From NCBI GenBank assembly GCA_016801845.1, contig CM028914.1, forward strand, positions 20,969,272 to 21,033,271: 64,000 nt of DNA. Reading direction: 5' to 3'. The notes beneath the pieces were generated by a model. The model saw nothing but the letters and a program-made list of their open reading frames with translations, ran no database searches and was not told the origin of the DNA. Below are positions 22,880-35,827 of this stretch, piece by piece (positions within the stretch are counted from its first letter, which is position 1; every line of letters starts with the position of its first letter). This DNA comes from Polydactylus sextarius. Taxonomy: Eukaryota; Chordata; Actinopteri; Polynemidae. A program made the translations under genes and the position numbers.

Positions 22880-24294
22880 GCATTGAATCCCAGCACAAAT
22901 GGCCCCCAATGGGTTGGTTATAAAGGGGGTGATGTCATGTCTGTGATGGAGACTGTGTGTCCCTTTACCAGTGATCCATTTCTTATTCAGCCATCCTCAC
23001 TGACACCAAGCAGTGAAAGAAAGAAAGAACAAAAGAAAAAAACTACACAAATGGGCATTTGTTTTTTTTTTTTCATCCATGTCCCCGCTCACCCCTGCAC
23101 CAGCTTTATATCCGCCATTTAAATGTCCCTAGGTGAAGGGTCTGAAACCTTAATCGCCTCTAAATTTTGCCTGTTTAAACACCTTATTTCAGAAAGTGCT
23201 GATGTTTTTTGTACTTTGACGCATCTGATTTACACGTTATTGTGTATGAGTCATTATCTTATTTTGTGTTTCATAGGTTTTAGAGCAGTGTGTTTTGGAT
23301 TGTTGCCAGTTTCTCGGGTCAAGAGATCATAGGCAATTTGTCTGCCTGTCTCCGAGCTGACGGGAGCTCATTCTCCTTGTTTGTAAGCAGTGTGGGTGCT
23401 GGGTGTCTTTGTGGAATCAGCTGTATGCACACATGTGCGTCGGACCCAGTGTTCGTAGCCACATGACTCTCTACACCATTTTAAACAGCTCGCCCCCTTT
23501 AACCATCTCAGCCTCTCGGCAGTCACATAGATGTGGGGGTGGGGGAGGGGAATCCGTACAGAGCTCAGGGGTACACAGGGAAATGGCTTCCATACATTTA
23601 GTATTTCCTCTCTGAGGGCAGTCCAGTGTGGTGCAGCAGGGTTGTCGCGTCAAAGCTGTGCTGTGAGGAGGGGTGGAGGCGCTGGATAATGCAGACACAA
23701 TGGGCTAAGGCAAACATTAGGAGTGAGACAAAGGACACTCCACTCAGGTCACAGGGGGGGCAACTTTTCCCATTATCTGAGGGAAGTGTTCTTAACTGAG
23801 AGACTTTTTAAACCCATCAGCAAATTAGGGGCTGTGCTGAGTTGCTGGTGTGTATCGGGTCATGATCAAAGCCTAGAGAGTGCGTCTTCTTACAGAAGAA
23901 GGCTGTAAAGCAAAGGACAGCAGTTAAAATGCAACACAACACGGGGCTGGGTTAGCACTGAACTATCATGACCATGTTATCATTGTCACAGCCAGGGCAT
24001 TTACTCTTGGGAAGCACAGGATAAGTTCTTTCTCATCTACATGAAAAACACCACAAGCACCATATGTCACAGGGTCAGCTGAGGGTTGCTGCACCATATG
24101 CATCCACTTCTGTTTTCAACTAAGCCAGAATACAATCACAGTATTCGCAATCACAGTTAAAGCTCAGTTTGGGATGAAATCATTGTGTTACTCGCACTAA
24201 AAATGACTTTTTAAACGACTTACCAATTTACATTGCAATGATTGATATTGTTGAAAAAAAAATGTGATGAATGAATGAACAGAGTCCTAACAAC
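22641..24294. other. Intronic, nothing recognised apart from a microsatellite
   Basis: Contains a CA repeat, a GA/A-rich patch at 23015-23045 and a G-rich patch at 23530-23550. No exon supported. Confidence 0.45.
22851..22879. repeat. (AC)14 microsatellite
   Basis: Uninterrupted AC dinucleotide run. Confidence 0.95.
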
Positions 24295-24530
24295 TGCGAC
24301 CGCAACTAACAATTATTTCTCAATTCAGTGACAAATAATCTGGACCATCAAAAATAAAATATTTTGACATTTTGAAAATATGTTTGAAGTGATATAACAC
24401 AGAGAAAGTGGCAGGAAACAGTTTTTTTTTCCCTGTAAAAATGGTTTAAACTGATCAATTAGCAAAACATTTGCAGATCAATTTTCCGTTGATCGACTAA
24501 TTGATTACTTGACTTCTTTTGTAACGCCTC
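24295..24530. repeat. Degenerate MITE-like teleost repeat ('gatcgactaattgatt' family)
   Basis: Starts 'cgcaactaacaattatttctcaattcag' and ends 'cagatcaattttccgttgatcgactaattgattacttga', with 'acatttgcagatcaattttc' and 'agagaaagtggcagga' between. These blocks follow the order of a common percomorph repeat with AT-rich complementary ends, probably a non-autonomous DNA transposon. It is heavily mutated. Confidence 0.65.
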
Positions 24531-24932
24531 GGACAACTTCAGAGTTCACATGTAGGTTAGTTTTTAGGGTGTTTTATAGGCTAAAGGGCTTGCCAAGTTG
24601 TGCTCTAATTTATTACTTGAAAACAAGGCGTCAATTACATGGTAATTACACCCTCTTAAAGCAAGTGCCTAACTGCTAGACATTACGAACATTTATGTTG
24701 TCTCTTAGTAAACATGCAATTTATTTTAGGGTTGTTTAGTCACTAGGAAACAGGACAATCAAAACAACTACCCACACTGCATCAAGAAGGAAAGATCACT
24801 TTTAAAGCAATAAAGGAGAAAAACTAAAAAAAAAAAACAAACAAATGTATGTGGGCAAACAAACACAACTCTATTTTAGGAAACTTCAAAATGGCTTAAG
24901 TGAATGTCTGTATATTCACATGTAGTTGTCCA

Positions 24933-24935
<3 letters not shown>

Positions 24936-24967
<32 letters not shown>
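24936..24967. repeat. (TG)16 microsatellite followed by a T-run
   Basis: TG run, directly followed by T11. Confidence 0.95.
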
Positions 24968-24970
<3 letters not shown>

Positions 24971-25111
24971 TTTTTTTGTATGAAACCCTATGCGTGTTTG
25001 TGTGACTGAAGGGCCATTATGGGACAGGCTTTTAAGGGAGATCTGGGAAGTGGAAACCTAATACTGCCTGACTGCTGCTCTTGTGTACATGAACCCCACA
25101 GCTGCTGGAGA

Positions 25112-25190
25112 GAGAAAAAGATAGATAGAGAGAGAGAAAGAGAGAGAGAGGAAAGGGGGAGAGAAGAGGGAGGAAGAAGGGAGGAGGGGT
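25112..25190. repeat. GA-rich polypurine tract
   Basis: GAGA/GGAA-rich strand asymmetry over about 80 bp. Confidence 0.85.
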
Positions 25191-26348
25191 TAGAGGAGAG
25201 CGTGGTGCGCTCAGTAATTAGTTGTCTGGTTTTGTATTGACCAGTCTGGTGCTTAGACCTTAGGGACTGTTAAATTTGCTATTGAAACTGAAAGGATTAT
25301 GCACCCAAAAGAAATTAAACAGGAGCAATGAATAGATTGTGGGCCACATGGTGGACTCATGGTTTTTTTTTTTTTCTTCCTGTTTCTCCTCCTCCTTCCT
25401 CTGGCCTTTACTCGTCTTCAGTTAGACAACGTTGTATTTTTCTTGCCAGAACTGACGTTTTTTTTTTTAATCTTATACGTAAATCAAAAAATTGCCCCAC
25501 GGAGTCGTGACAGTTTTATGTCATGATAATGATTTCCCATTTTGATATTGACTAGCAAAAAAAAAACAAGAAGAAAAACTAAACACTAATTTGCCCTTTG
25601 CCAACTGTCAAATCTGAAGTGTTTGTTGGGGTCTGTCTATTAAACAGAGGTAAAATCTAAAATCATTTCCGCATGTTAGCTGTTGAAGGGTGTGATGTCG
25701 CGAGGGTGTAATGAAATCTGTTTGAATGTAGACGTGGTGATTGCAAGCGGGAATTGATGTCTCCTGCCCGGGCCACTCAGAGGGAAGAGAGATTTGTGTC
25801 TCTGTTTACTCGCGCCGAGGCCGGCCGTGCTTATTACAGTGGGCACAGTCAGGAGGGAGCAGCCTCCACATGCCTGCAGAAGCTGATTGCCCAGAGAGAC
25901 TGCGTTCCCTTTACACCAACATCCAGCACGGTCACACTGTTGTCTGTCTCCCTCCGTCACCAGTTTAGTGTCTTGCTATCAGGAGTGGTTATAGCGACAG
26001 AAGAGATCTGCTTCAGACCAAACCGTAACACAATCCCCTTGTAATGACTTCCAGCGTCTGTTAAACAGGCCAGCACTTCGGGGAAAGTTTTAAAAAGGTG
26101 GCTATAATACGAAGGATCTCTTGCTCCAGTGAGTTAACATTAGCCTCCATCTGCATCAAGCATTTGAACCTGCTGAACTGTGAGTCTCGAGTGTATCTAG
26201 TGGATGATAGAGGGGTGACGTCATGTTCTCCCTCACTGTTTGTGTAGCTGGCAGAGGCCGGCATGCTGCTGGAGAGGGTCGCACTCTATGACTCAGTCAG
26301 GACCAGAACAGCCCAGTGGGACAATGTCCAAAAACGAGGATAAAATCA

Positions 26349-26387
26349 AGTCTCTCTCTCTCTCTTTTTTTTTTTTTTTTTTTTTTT
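26349..26387. repeat. (TC)n plus poly-T tract
   Basis: TC dinucleotides running into about 23 T's. Confidence 0.9.
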
Positions 26388-28561
26388 AATCCAGCTGCCA
26401 CATGAAGCAATAGTCTTTTCTGTAAGTTTTTGTTTTTCTCTTTTATTTATTCATTAGACATGATGATTTGAAGTCTTGTAACAACATTTCATCTTTTAAA
26501 TCTGTTTGAGTTTCTTGTAACTTTTTGATCTGGACAGGACTGAGTGCTCGTTGCAGATAAGACATGCAATCTGGTGGAGATCACCCTTTGTGATTATCGC
26601 AACGTAAATACAGGAGGGCCTGTGCACAGGTGGCTGGCGCTGGGCTGATGGTAACCAGACCAGACTGATGTCTGCACGCAGAAAATAAATCACTGCTGTA
26701 ATACCACAGAAAGCATGAGCCTATTTTTTAAACTATGTCAAGGTCACAGACGTTTTTCACAGCACAAAACAATGAGCTAACTCCAGTGCAACAGCACAGT
26801 CAAACTTTATTAAATACCATAAGGTTGTGAAAGCTGTAAATTGATTGGTCCTGACAAATATCACCTGTGACTTTCAAGGGCTCACAAGGGTGGGCAAACC
26901 TCTGCTGTCTGATTAGCTCTTGTAAATAAAAAACATATATGTAAACATCTTGCCGCACTGCAGCGATTAGTTTTGACAGATATTTATGGATAACATTACT
27001 CACTATACTGCAGACACTTGTGTGCTGGAGGTCAGAGGACAAAGTCAGGAAAAAGGAAGAGAACAGGGCCAGTGACAGACAGCTGGAGTGAGAGTCATCG
27101 TTCTGAAAGGGACTTTGGACTCACTGTCACTGACTGAATTTACATTAATGCAGTTAATTTGCACATGGGACGGGTCTGATTGAATTACGGTGCAATGTTG
27201 TTACAAAGTAGACGGCTGTTTGCTCTCCTCCGTGTCACAAACTTATGGTTAGAGATTATGATGCTTTGTTTATGATTACTGTGTTGCAGACAGCAATGAC
27301 ATTAGTAAAACTGATTTAGGCTGTGTGTTTTACAAAACAAAAATAACCACTTTACTTTTGTATTACGGCTAATAAATATGGGCTGGAACACATTTCCCTC
27401 AAGTGGAAACTGCTCTTCACACGAGAGCGGTTCCCTCTGCAGTTTCTGTTTTATTAACATCGCTGTGATTCCTTTTCACTGGGGCATGATTGTAGCCACA
27501 TTGGATACAAAAAAATCTACGTATCCTTGAAATGTTTGTTTTTTTTTTGTTTTTTTTTTAAATACAATTTCACATTTGTGGAGTTTTTATTTTTGTTTTT
27601 CATCAAGACTTTTCTGGTTACTATCATCAATAATAAGTGCAAAATAGATTTGATAACCGGAGGGCAGAAACAACAGAAGGAAGTGATTATTTTTAAATGC
27701 AAAATGCTAAATAATATTTGTAATATCTGCAGAATTATCTTGTTTTGCATGAGATAGATTCAATTAATTTCCCTAACCTTGTTTCTCTGTTTGTAACCTA
27801 AAAAAACAGTTCAAACCTGTTCTGCCACAACCCTGACTACAGCCAAATGAAAGTGAAAAAACACGACTTAATATGTTTTAGTTTTAGTAGGAGCAAAATC
27901 TGAAAATCTGATCTGAAAATGAATCTAAAAAGGTGTTCTGATCGCTGTATCTGTATTGAGGCAGATGCCCTGGTGCTCAGAAAGCAGTGGTAGGATTTGA
28001 GCTCCTGGTGCTTAGCAGCAGTTATAAACCTAGCTGACTGAGGTTTCTCCCATTTAGGGGTCTCTGTCTCCCCTCCCCTCACCCCTCCTGGTAATAGACG
28101 GCCTGATCGCTCGGGGTCTCAGCCCACCTTTAGACAGTTAGACAGGACTGGGGTTTGTCTCCGGCCAAAACGATGGAGTGGAACAATAGGAGCGTGTGAC
28201 ATTATGCGTGTGTGTGTTAGGAGGCCCATGTCTGTCCGTCACACACGTATGAGCACGTGATAGCGTGGTGTTGATGTGGCTGGCTTCAGCCTGGGCCTGC
28301 CAGGTAGAGGAGAGAGGATACAGGACATCCAGGGTATGCAGATCTGTGCTGTTTGTTCATCTGTGTTTTCAGTGCACTGCTGTTTCTCTAACATGGCTTC
28401 ATGCTTCTGTGGGTTGCTTGATTCGTATGTCTGTGCATCATGGTCATTGCCGTTTCCGTGCTTCCTGCTGTTTGTCTTTCAGGGCAAACCCTTTGTCTGG
28501 CTAAAACCTTTATACAGAGTGGCTGAGATGTAGCCCGCATTGAGCTGTTCTTTTGTGTAAA

Positions 28562-28595
28562 GTGTGTGTCTGTGTGTGTGTGTGTGTGTGTGTGT
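28562..28595. repeat. (GT)n microsatellite
   Basis: GT run with one TC interruption near its start. Confidence 0.95.
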
Positions 28596-30039
28596 CTCCA
28601 CTCGTGATAAATCATCTCTAAATTTGTATATGCAATTGTGTTTTGATTCATAAGCTGCCATAGGTTGATGGCAACATTGACCTTGGCTGGGTTTGAATGT
28701 GTGTGTAGAGAAGATAGAGAAAAAGAGTTTGTGTGTGTAAACGCTCTTTTTTCCTTTTTATTTTTATTATCCTAAATGTGCTTATGATACCAATATTTCT
28801 GTTATTTACCACGAGGGAGGATGTAGAGTCCTCCTTTCAAATGTGTGTTTTCTCACCCTGCGGTGGCTCCCTGGGACAAGGATCTTGCTTGTTTTTTTTT
28901 CTTTAGCATATTCCACATTCATATGGAAATGGGGGGCAGAGGAGGGACAGAATCTCACATCAACTTGATCTGGTCATGAATAGCTGCCAGTGTTTGGACT
29001 GACCCAGAGCTGGCTTAAAGACACTGGCCAGCCTCTGCCCCCAGACCACGGAGCTGAGAGCCGAGGACATTTTCAGCCGCGACGTTCGCGCCTGCGTCCT
29101 CACTCAGCATACACACATTTACACCAAAGATGGAAAAAAAAAAAAAAAAAAAAAGCAGATGCTCATAATTGCACTTGTGCAATTAGATACACTTGAACAC
29201 CTGGGAACAGTGAGCGCCATCTCCTTCTCTGTCACTTTCTCTGTCTTACACACAACACAGACAGCCATGCTAAATCCCAGAGAGACGCCAGGGTTGCAAT
29301 ATACTCTTCTTTTTTTTCCCCTTTCTTTCTTTCTTTCTTTCTTTTTTTTTTTTTTAAATCAAATCTCCTCCGTATTTTTGTTAACCCTCACCTACCTCCT
29401 TTTGCTCATTTTGTCTGACACCATAACCCGACAGTGTTGCTCCTTAAGCATTAAGAAAGAATTTTGACTTTTTGGTTTAATTTACATGTTTTTGTTTTAT
29501 TTATTTATTTTCATTTTCTTTATTTTTTTTTTTTCAATACATTTTAATTGTTTAACAGGCCAAGAAATAACGAAACACCCCGATAATGCAAGGGATTGAG
29601 TTTTAAAGGGCATTTAGCTTTTAGAGTTTTATTTTACCAGGTTATTTATTTACATTTAACATTATGTTTTATTCATTTTATTAGATTTTTACTTCATTTT
29701 GTTCTGCTGAAATTTGTGTTAACAAGAAAATGTCTATATAGAAAACAGTCTTGAATAGCTTAAATCAAAAATAAAAATGTACATTTGCATTTTGATATAA
29801 AACAAAAATATTTGATATATTGAGGAAAGCAAAAGATTAAAACATTTATCCAGAATTTAAACAGTGTGGTTTTATGGTAAAATATGAAATATTATAATTA
29901 TTAAAACTGTGCTTTCCCACTGAGGGGACGCACGGGCCTCATTTGGATTAAGATCATTTGCTTTTTCTATGCTGTCTGTGAATTAATTTTGCACTTGAAG
30001 AGTCCCGTTTCTAATAATTTTTTAGTCGGTTTCCTTGTT
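28596..30039. other. Intronic, AT-rich, nothing recognised
   Basis: A-run at 29130-29153, a T/TTTC tract at 29308-29356 and T-rich sequence at 29500-29540. No exon found. Confidence 0.45.
29308..29356. repeat. T-rich tract with (CTTT)n
   Basis: T9, then CCCC, then CTTT units merging into T14. Confidence 0.9.
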
Positions 30040-30185
30040 GAGCGCCTCTGACACAATGGGCTTCCCAGACCGGACTGCTGCGGCTGGATCTAGCAGCAGG
30101 GATCCATCAAACAAGATTTGTCTCGGTGGATATGCTGGTTTTGTCCTTCAGGATTAGAGCCCACCACCCATATTCAACCCTGCTC
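30040..30185. promoter_or_regulatory. Candidate conserved non-coding island in an AT-rich desert
   Basis: About 145 bp of balanced-composition sequence ('cttcccagaccggactgctgcggctggatctagcagc...') stands out sharply from flanks that are roughly 75% A+T by eye. No coding frame with splice sites. Confidence 0.3.
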
Positions 30186-30884
30186 TGAGTTACTTTGTCT
30201 TTTATACATGCAGACAGTTACCAAAAGTGTGCCTGTAGAGTCTGAATTCATTTAGAAACAAACCAGCCTTTTTAGTTTGTTTTCAACTATTTCGAAATTA
30301 TCTCTGTAACTTTTCTCTTTTCAGTGATTTAAACATTTTTTAACAAACTTGAAAATACCAAATATGATGAGAATTAAATAAAATAAATAGATAATAAGAT
30401 GTTATTGTCTTGTTCAATTTAATTGAATTTGAAATACTATTTATAAATTAAAATTGGGATATTTAAAAAAAAAAAAAAAAAAGATAATGGTTTATTCATA
30501 CAAATGTTGTAGGACTTATATTTCATATTATTTCACATTATTTATGGTTTCATATTAAAATATTAGCTAAATGAAATGTTTCTTTTTATTTTTACAATGT
30601 TTTATGTTTTTATTTACCAATCACTTTATGAAATGATACAGAATATTTAATTGAACACAGTCTTTATGGCAAATTTGTCTTTGTGGAAATGCTTTTCATA
30701 TCACTTTATTTTATTTTAGCATTTATTTTATTTTATTCATCTTTTGTGATATTTTCATCGTTCGTTGTAAATCTCAGCCGCGGTATGACACATACCAAGA
30801 TGAAGCATGGTATGTTCTCTGTCAACTTAAAAACACAAGTGTCCAGCCTCAGTCTATAAAAAGAGCAGTGTGTCACAGGAGGGC

Positions 30885-30887
<3 letters not shown>

Positions 30888-30982
<95 letters not shown>

Positions 30983-30991
30983 GTGTGTGTG
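30888..30991. repeat. Long (GT)46-type microsatellite
   Basis: About 93 bp of pure GT followed by TAGTGTGTGTG; the longest dinucleotide repeat in the window. Confidence 0.98.
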
Positions 30992-32139
30992 CTGTTTTGT
31001 CTCTCCATTAGCACCCATTCAAGAGACAATGAGTTAGAGAAGCAGACGATGGGCTTGTTAACACACAGGCATTAGTGAATCAGTGTGTGTCTTTGTGAGG
31101 GAGGGGACACTCCTCTAGTGTTATGACGGGAGTCTTTCACCGACCATACACTCCCCTCCAACACCACAAGTGTCCAGCCACTGAATGGGGAGGATTTGTT
31201 GCTCTACACCTAATTAAACAGAGCTTTGAGCAGCAGTTATGGCGAGGGGCCCTTTGTTCCAATTCACCTTCTAAAGCACCTTCGAAAGCTTCAAGTTTGA
31301 CTTTGGTGACAGTGATGATGTGCGTCTGAAGATCCACGCCGGCTCTGACGAACACAGGAGCTTCCTTTCATACACAGCGATCATAGCTCTTCACATTGTT
31401 AGTGATCTTCTGCGCCGTTCAAAGACGTTTTTCATCTCCCAAATTAGTGCAAGTTTCCTTCTTAAGATGATCACTTCTGTCCACAGCCGTTATCGAAACG
31501 GACCTATTTAATTAGGTTTTCTTATTCCAGAAATACATTTCAATAAGCAGTCGTTTCAATCACACCACAGAAACCAAATGCAGTCAAACAGTATGAGGTA
31601 TATAATATAGTGAAGATGTTTGGAATCTGCTTAGCACTGTGGACTTTGAGCAGGGCCGACTCCTGGGGGGTGAGGAGATTATGATGCTCTCTGTGCTTTG
31701 TGCAGCAGCCTACGGGCTTGACCTGAGGGAGGGAGACACATGCCTTTGTGGCCCTGAGAAGGAACAACAGATCATGAGTAATGGTGTCTAAGTTAGTTCA
31801 ACTCAGAGTTTTTGTGTGTGTCAGGGAGGTTAGCAGCAGCATCAGAGCGCTCTGTTTACTGTTTACCGTTGTATCCTGGGATCATATTTGCCTTTTATTA
31901 AAAAATGTATTTCAGCCTGTCACTAAATCCAGAGGCTTTTCCTCGACCGTAGCTACAAAGCAATTTGTAAAGACTGCAGTGAAATTAAATTTTCCCTCAC
32001 TTTTCTTCATTTAGATTTTCTTTCTTTCTTTCTTTATTTTTTGAAGGTGTAATATTTCCAAGGATTTCTATGTGTTTGAAATGGTGATTTGGTGTCACCC
32101 TAACAACACAAAAAGAATTTCATTAGGCTGAATTCAGGG

Positions 32140-32140
<1 letters not shown>

Positions 32141-32181
<41 letters not shown>
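32141..32181. repeat. (CA)20 microsatellite
   Basis: Uninterrupted CA run. Confidence 0.97.
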
Positions 32182-32182
<1 letters not shown>

Positions 32183-33044
32183 TACATTTACAAATTTCTT
32201 TTCATATTAAAAAAAATATATTCCTATCACTGAAATTATAATTACCAGGGAGCAGTGCGTTGGTCTTGTATTCTCCTCTGACATTAAAATGAATGCTAGC
32301 TGCTCAGATAAGTCACATGTAAGCTGTAGTCACACGGTTTACTGGCTGCTCAATCTGTATGGAGCAAACTGGGACAGGATCAGGTTAGAGACGAGGGGGG
32401 AAAAAAATCAGAAATCAGAGAGCGGGAGCTGGAACTTCTCATCCTTTTCAAACTCTCCCTTGTATTTGGTCGGCTTCGCTGCCTTGTAATGATGCGTGTG
32501 CGTCGCTGACACTGGGTCGTGTCTTTGCGGCAGACAGAGCAGATGTTGTTGAGCTGCATTTGGCATTCGGCTGCCACTGTTTCCAGGCAGGATGATGGTG
32601 ATGATGGGACGCTGGTTTACTTGCATGTCCCAGGGAACATCAGCCAGAGCTGTTGTTCAAGGGTGTGTGTGTGTGTGTCTGTAGAGACACAGAGAGTGGT
32701 GCGATGAAATCCAGCAATGTGCTTTGTTATCTTTTAGGAGATTTTGCTCTGCTTGTCATTTAGTTACAACCAAAATGTGGTTGTGCTAATATGAACAATA
32801 CCAGATCTGCCTTCCTGTCCCATTTGTCTCCAGCACTCAGGGATAATATAAGATGAAAAAAATAAAATGTTATTTCTGCATTTATTTTACCATGAGGATT
32901 CTGATAAATCACATTCAAGAAATGATCACAATTTGGAATTGGTTTAAAGAGTTTAAAAACGATTTGAGCTGGAGCTGTAAATATATAAAAAGCTGCTGTG
33001 TTTTATGTCTTATGCAACATGTTTTTTTTATTTTATTCTGTATA

Positions 33045-33066
33045 TTGTGTGTGTGTGTGTGTGTGT
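33045..33066. repeat. (GT)11 microsatellite
   Basis: Uninterrupted GT run. Confidence 0.95.
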
Positions 33067-34641
33067 AGAATATTGGCTCGTGGCTGGTGTGTAATATGAG
33101 ACGGGAAGGTTGAGAATGTCTTTGTGGCAGCTTTGGCCAGCCTGTCCCTGTCACTGTGTTGTATGTTGGTTCAGTTTAGACGCCCCCCAACACCCCCCAA
33201 CACCCCCTCACCCCCATCTCTGCCATTGTTCCTACTCAGCTCTATTTCCATCATGCTGCTTTTCTTATTAAATCACAGGTGTGATTTTTTTGTAACCAAA
33301 AGCATAAATGATCTTTGGATTGTATTTAAATCCTACTACTTTTCAGAAGGTTTCATTAAATATTATTCATTACATTTTTTATCCCTTATTGTGTTTCCTC
33401 ATTTTTATTTTCTATCTTTTTGTTATAAATTAGCAGTAAAATTGCAGTTCTTGTTATACGATACTCTCTGTTTATTACATAATAATACACGACACAAAAG
33501 CATTCAGCTTCCTTTAGTATTATGTTTTATTAGTATTATTACAGAACATTATTTTGGTGAAGATCTTATAAATCTTATGAAACCCACAGTAATTAAATAG
33601 TAGCAATCAGATATAGCAAAGGGTTTTTTTTTTTTTTTTACTGGTTTTCTGTGATACTGCTTTTCCATCCATTTAATTACATCATTTATTTTCATATAAA
33701 GCCACATTTTCTAAAACCAGTAGCAGACCTCCTGCCGGAGCCTTTTGGTTTGTGCTGTTTGGATGTGGCTTGTGGTAGTAGCAATATGTTTCGCAGGCAG
33801 GCCTGGTTCTCACTGTGGGAGCAGCCTTGATTGTTGTGCGAACACAATGCCTTGCCTTCTTACTTCACTGGGTCCTTTGCTTTCCTTCCTCTGCCTTTGA
33901 ATTTGCTCATTTTCTGCCCTGTTTTGTTCTCCCTTCTGCCCCCTTTGATTGGCCCCTGCATAGCAACTTGTCACATGGAGCATGGGAGCTCTAACTGTTC
34001 TTCTGTGCACACTTTACACATTTGATTTTAAGTAGCGTGTTTACAATCTACAATCTTACAAAACTATTTATTATTTTATTTTTATTTTTTTACCTCATTT
34101 GATGGTGTGATTTGTTTTGAACTCTCTTCAACCAGTCAGACTTAACCGATATATTATTTTGCCTGTGGCTGTTGGAATGAATTAGACATATTGAAATTTT
34201 TTTTTTTGTCAATACATAAAAATATTATCAGGATTGTATATTGAAGTAAATCACTGCTCTGCTATTATTCTGTATTTATTAATTGTTATGTGCATGATAG
34301 CAAATTTTAATGTAAAAGATAATTAATACAAATGTTTAATGAACTATTTTTCTCTCTTAAAAAAAAAAGATGTTAAAGAGGAACAAACGGACGATTTGTC
34401 ACAAAATCATTTGCCAGTTCGACAACAAAATGAGTTTTGCTTTATGAATCAGACTGAACACAAACCGGCACCTTATCAGTGGGTCCGTTCCTGATTCAAC
34501 AATATTGATATGTTGACATTGATCGTTTCACCTTTTACTAAAACTGTCATCCAAACTGTGCTCTCTCTCTCTCTCTCTCTGTTTCCCTGTCAAATGCACA
34601 TACACTCATCCATTACCATTAACTGCATGATGTCAATATGT

Positions 34642-34642
<1 letters not shown>

Positions 34643-34681
<39 letters not shown>
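34643..34681. repeat. (AC)19 microsatellite
   Basis: AC run; a (CT)10 run lies 60 bp before it at 34560-34580. Confidence 0.96.
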
Positions 34682-34683
<2 letters not shown>

Positions 34684-35499
34684 ATGTTAATGTAAAGTGT
34701 GTATACAGTTTTAGCTTCCCTGCAGTAATGATTGCATCTAAATAATTGTTGTTGATTGACATGACTTGACAAATTGAACATGTTTTGACTAGAGATGATT
34801 TATTGTCTAAACTAAAAACAGGATTAACTTTAGGTCAATTAATCCTGTGATATGCAAATTTAACGTAATTCTTTGTTTTAAAAAATAATTCAACGTTATT
34901 TAGGAAAATGAAGAAATAAGGAAGCAGCTAAGTTTCTTAGTTTTAGAAATCAAGTTTCACTTTAAGGTTTTTATCTTTTTTCTTTACATTTTTCATCTCC
35001 CTGAAATAAATTCTGTATTTAATAAAATGAAGAGTTTATTGTTAAAAAAAACCCCATTAAAAACTAAATATATAAATCTCTCTATATATAAATCACTGTT
35101 TCACCTATTTAAATCAGTGCAATTCTCAATGTTATTAATTTTATTTTACTAAATAGATAGAGTTTAATTTCTGCAAATTTCTAAATGTATTAAATCTATA
35201 GATAAACCCTCAAAAATGTTCATGAAAGTCAAAAAAGTTAGATTATTCACTGATTAGTGAAGCTTAATTACTGCTTTAATTACATATCAAGATATCAAAC
35301 CACATTAAAGTTAAACTTAGCTCAAATTATAAAAAATATTTCAAAAAAAAAAAAAATGTTTTAAACAAAAGTGACATTCTTACAAGTAGTGAGAAAGGGA
35401 ACCAGAGCTCTGGGCCCACAACACAGACCTGCGAAGACAGAGGAAAAAAAAAAATGCTTGCTAAGCTATCCGTTTCACACACACAGGGACAGAAGGTTC

Positions 35500-35827
35500 G
35501 ATATTCATTCGATCGATGAATGAAAAGGCACAATGGCAAAATCGGACGGGCTCCTTTTCAAATCCACGTCTCCAATGTCCCCCCCGCCACCCCTCCACAG
35601 TCTGCATTCGCTGGGCGGCTGGTGTGGCAGGCAGAGAGAGAAAGAGAGAGAGAGGAGAGCAAGGGTTACATCAAGGCTGCTCCGTGGACCGTGCAAACAA
35701 GTCTAGACCAGTGACCTGTTCAATGGCTCCTTTTGAGGAGTGGGGCAAGTTCGGTCACAGCGAGGAGAAAGGCAGGCATAGCCTCTTTTCACTGCCGAAG
35801 CAGCTCACAGCCCGCGATCGACAGGAG
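35500..35827 (+). ncRNA. Candidate alternative first exon of the host gene (open frame throughout)
   Basis: A GC- and CpG-richer island in an AT-rich intron, ending in a strong donor CGACAGGAG|GTAAGG at 35827/35828. An ORF runs from ATG 35516 through the donor and would continue to 36001 unspliced (161 codons). A second in-frame ATG at 35723 gives MAPFEEWGKFGHSEEK... to the donor in phase 0. I recognise no protein family. It may be a 5' exon of a host-gene isoform, with the ORF a by-product of high GC. Confidence 0.35.

Larger units (their letters stand above)
24531..28561. other. Intronic, no gene seen
   Basis: Holds microsatellites and homopolymers. It also holds an AP-1-like double site TGACTCAGTCA near 26289-26299 and a possible conserved block around 27120-27250 ('cattaatgcagttaatttgcacatgggacgg'). 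No splice-bounded exon was found. Confidence 0.4.
30186..35499. other. Intronic AT-rich stretch, no gene seen
   Basis: Contains several microsatellites (listed separately) and homopolymers. It also has a C-rich tract at 33181-33217 with CCCCCC-CAA periodicity that could form a quadruplex on the minus strand. The 158-codon open frame at 33124-33600 has no codon or domain signal and is AT-rich chance sequence. Confidence 0.4.

Noticed and set aside
28485..28533. Segment after 'ctgctgtttgtctttcag' as a coding exon
   Set aside because: Good acceptor, but the frame stops within 50 bp and no donor or poly(A) signal follows.
33124..33600. 158-codon + frame
   Set aside because: Mostly AT-rich chance sequence with Phe/Leu/Ile runs; no splice sites, no family.
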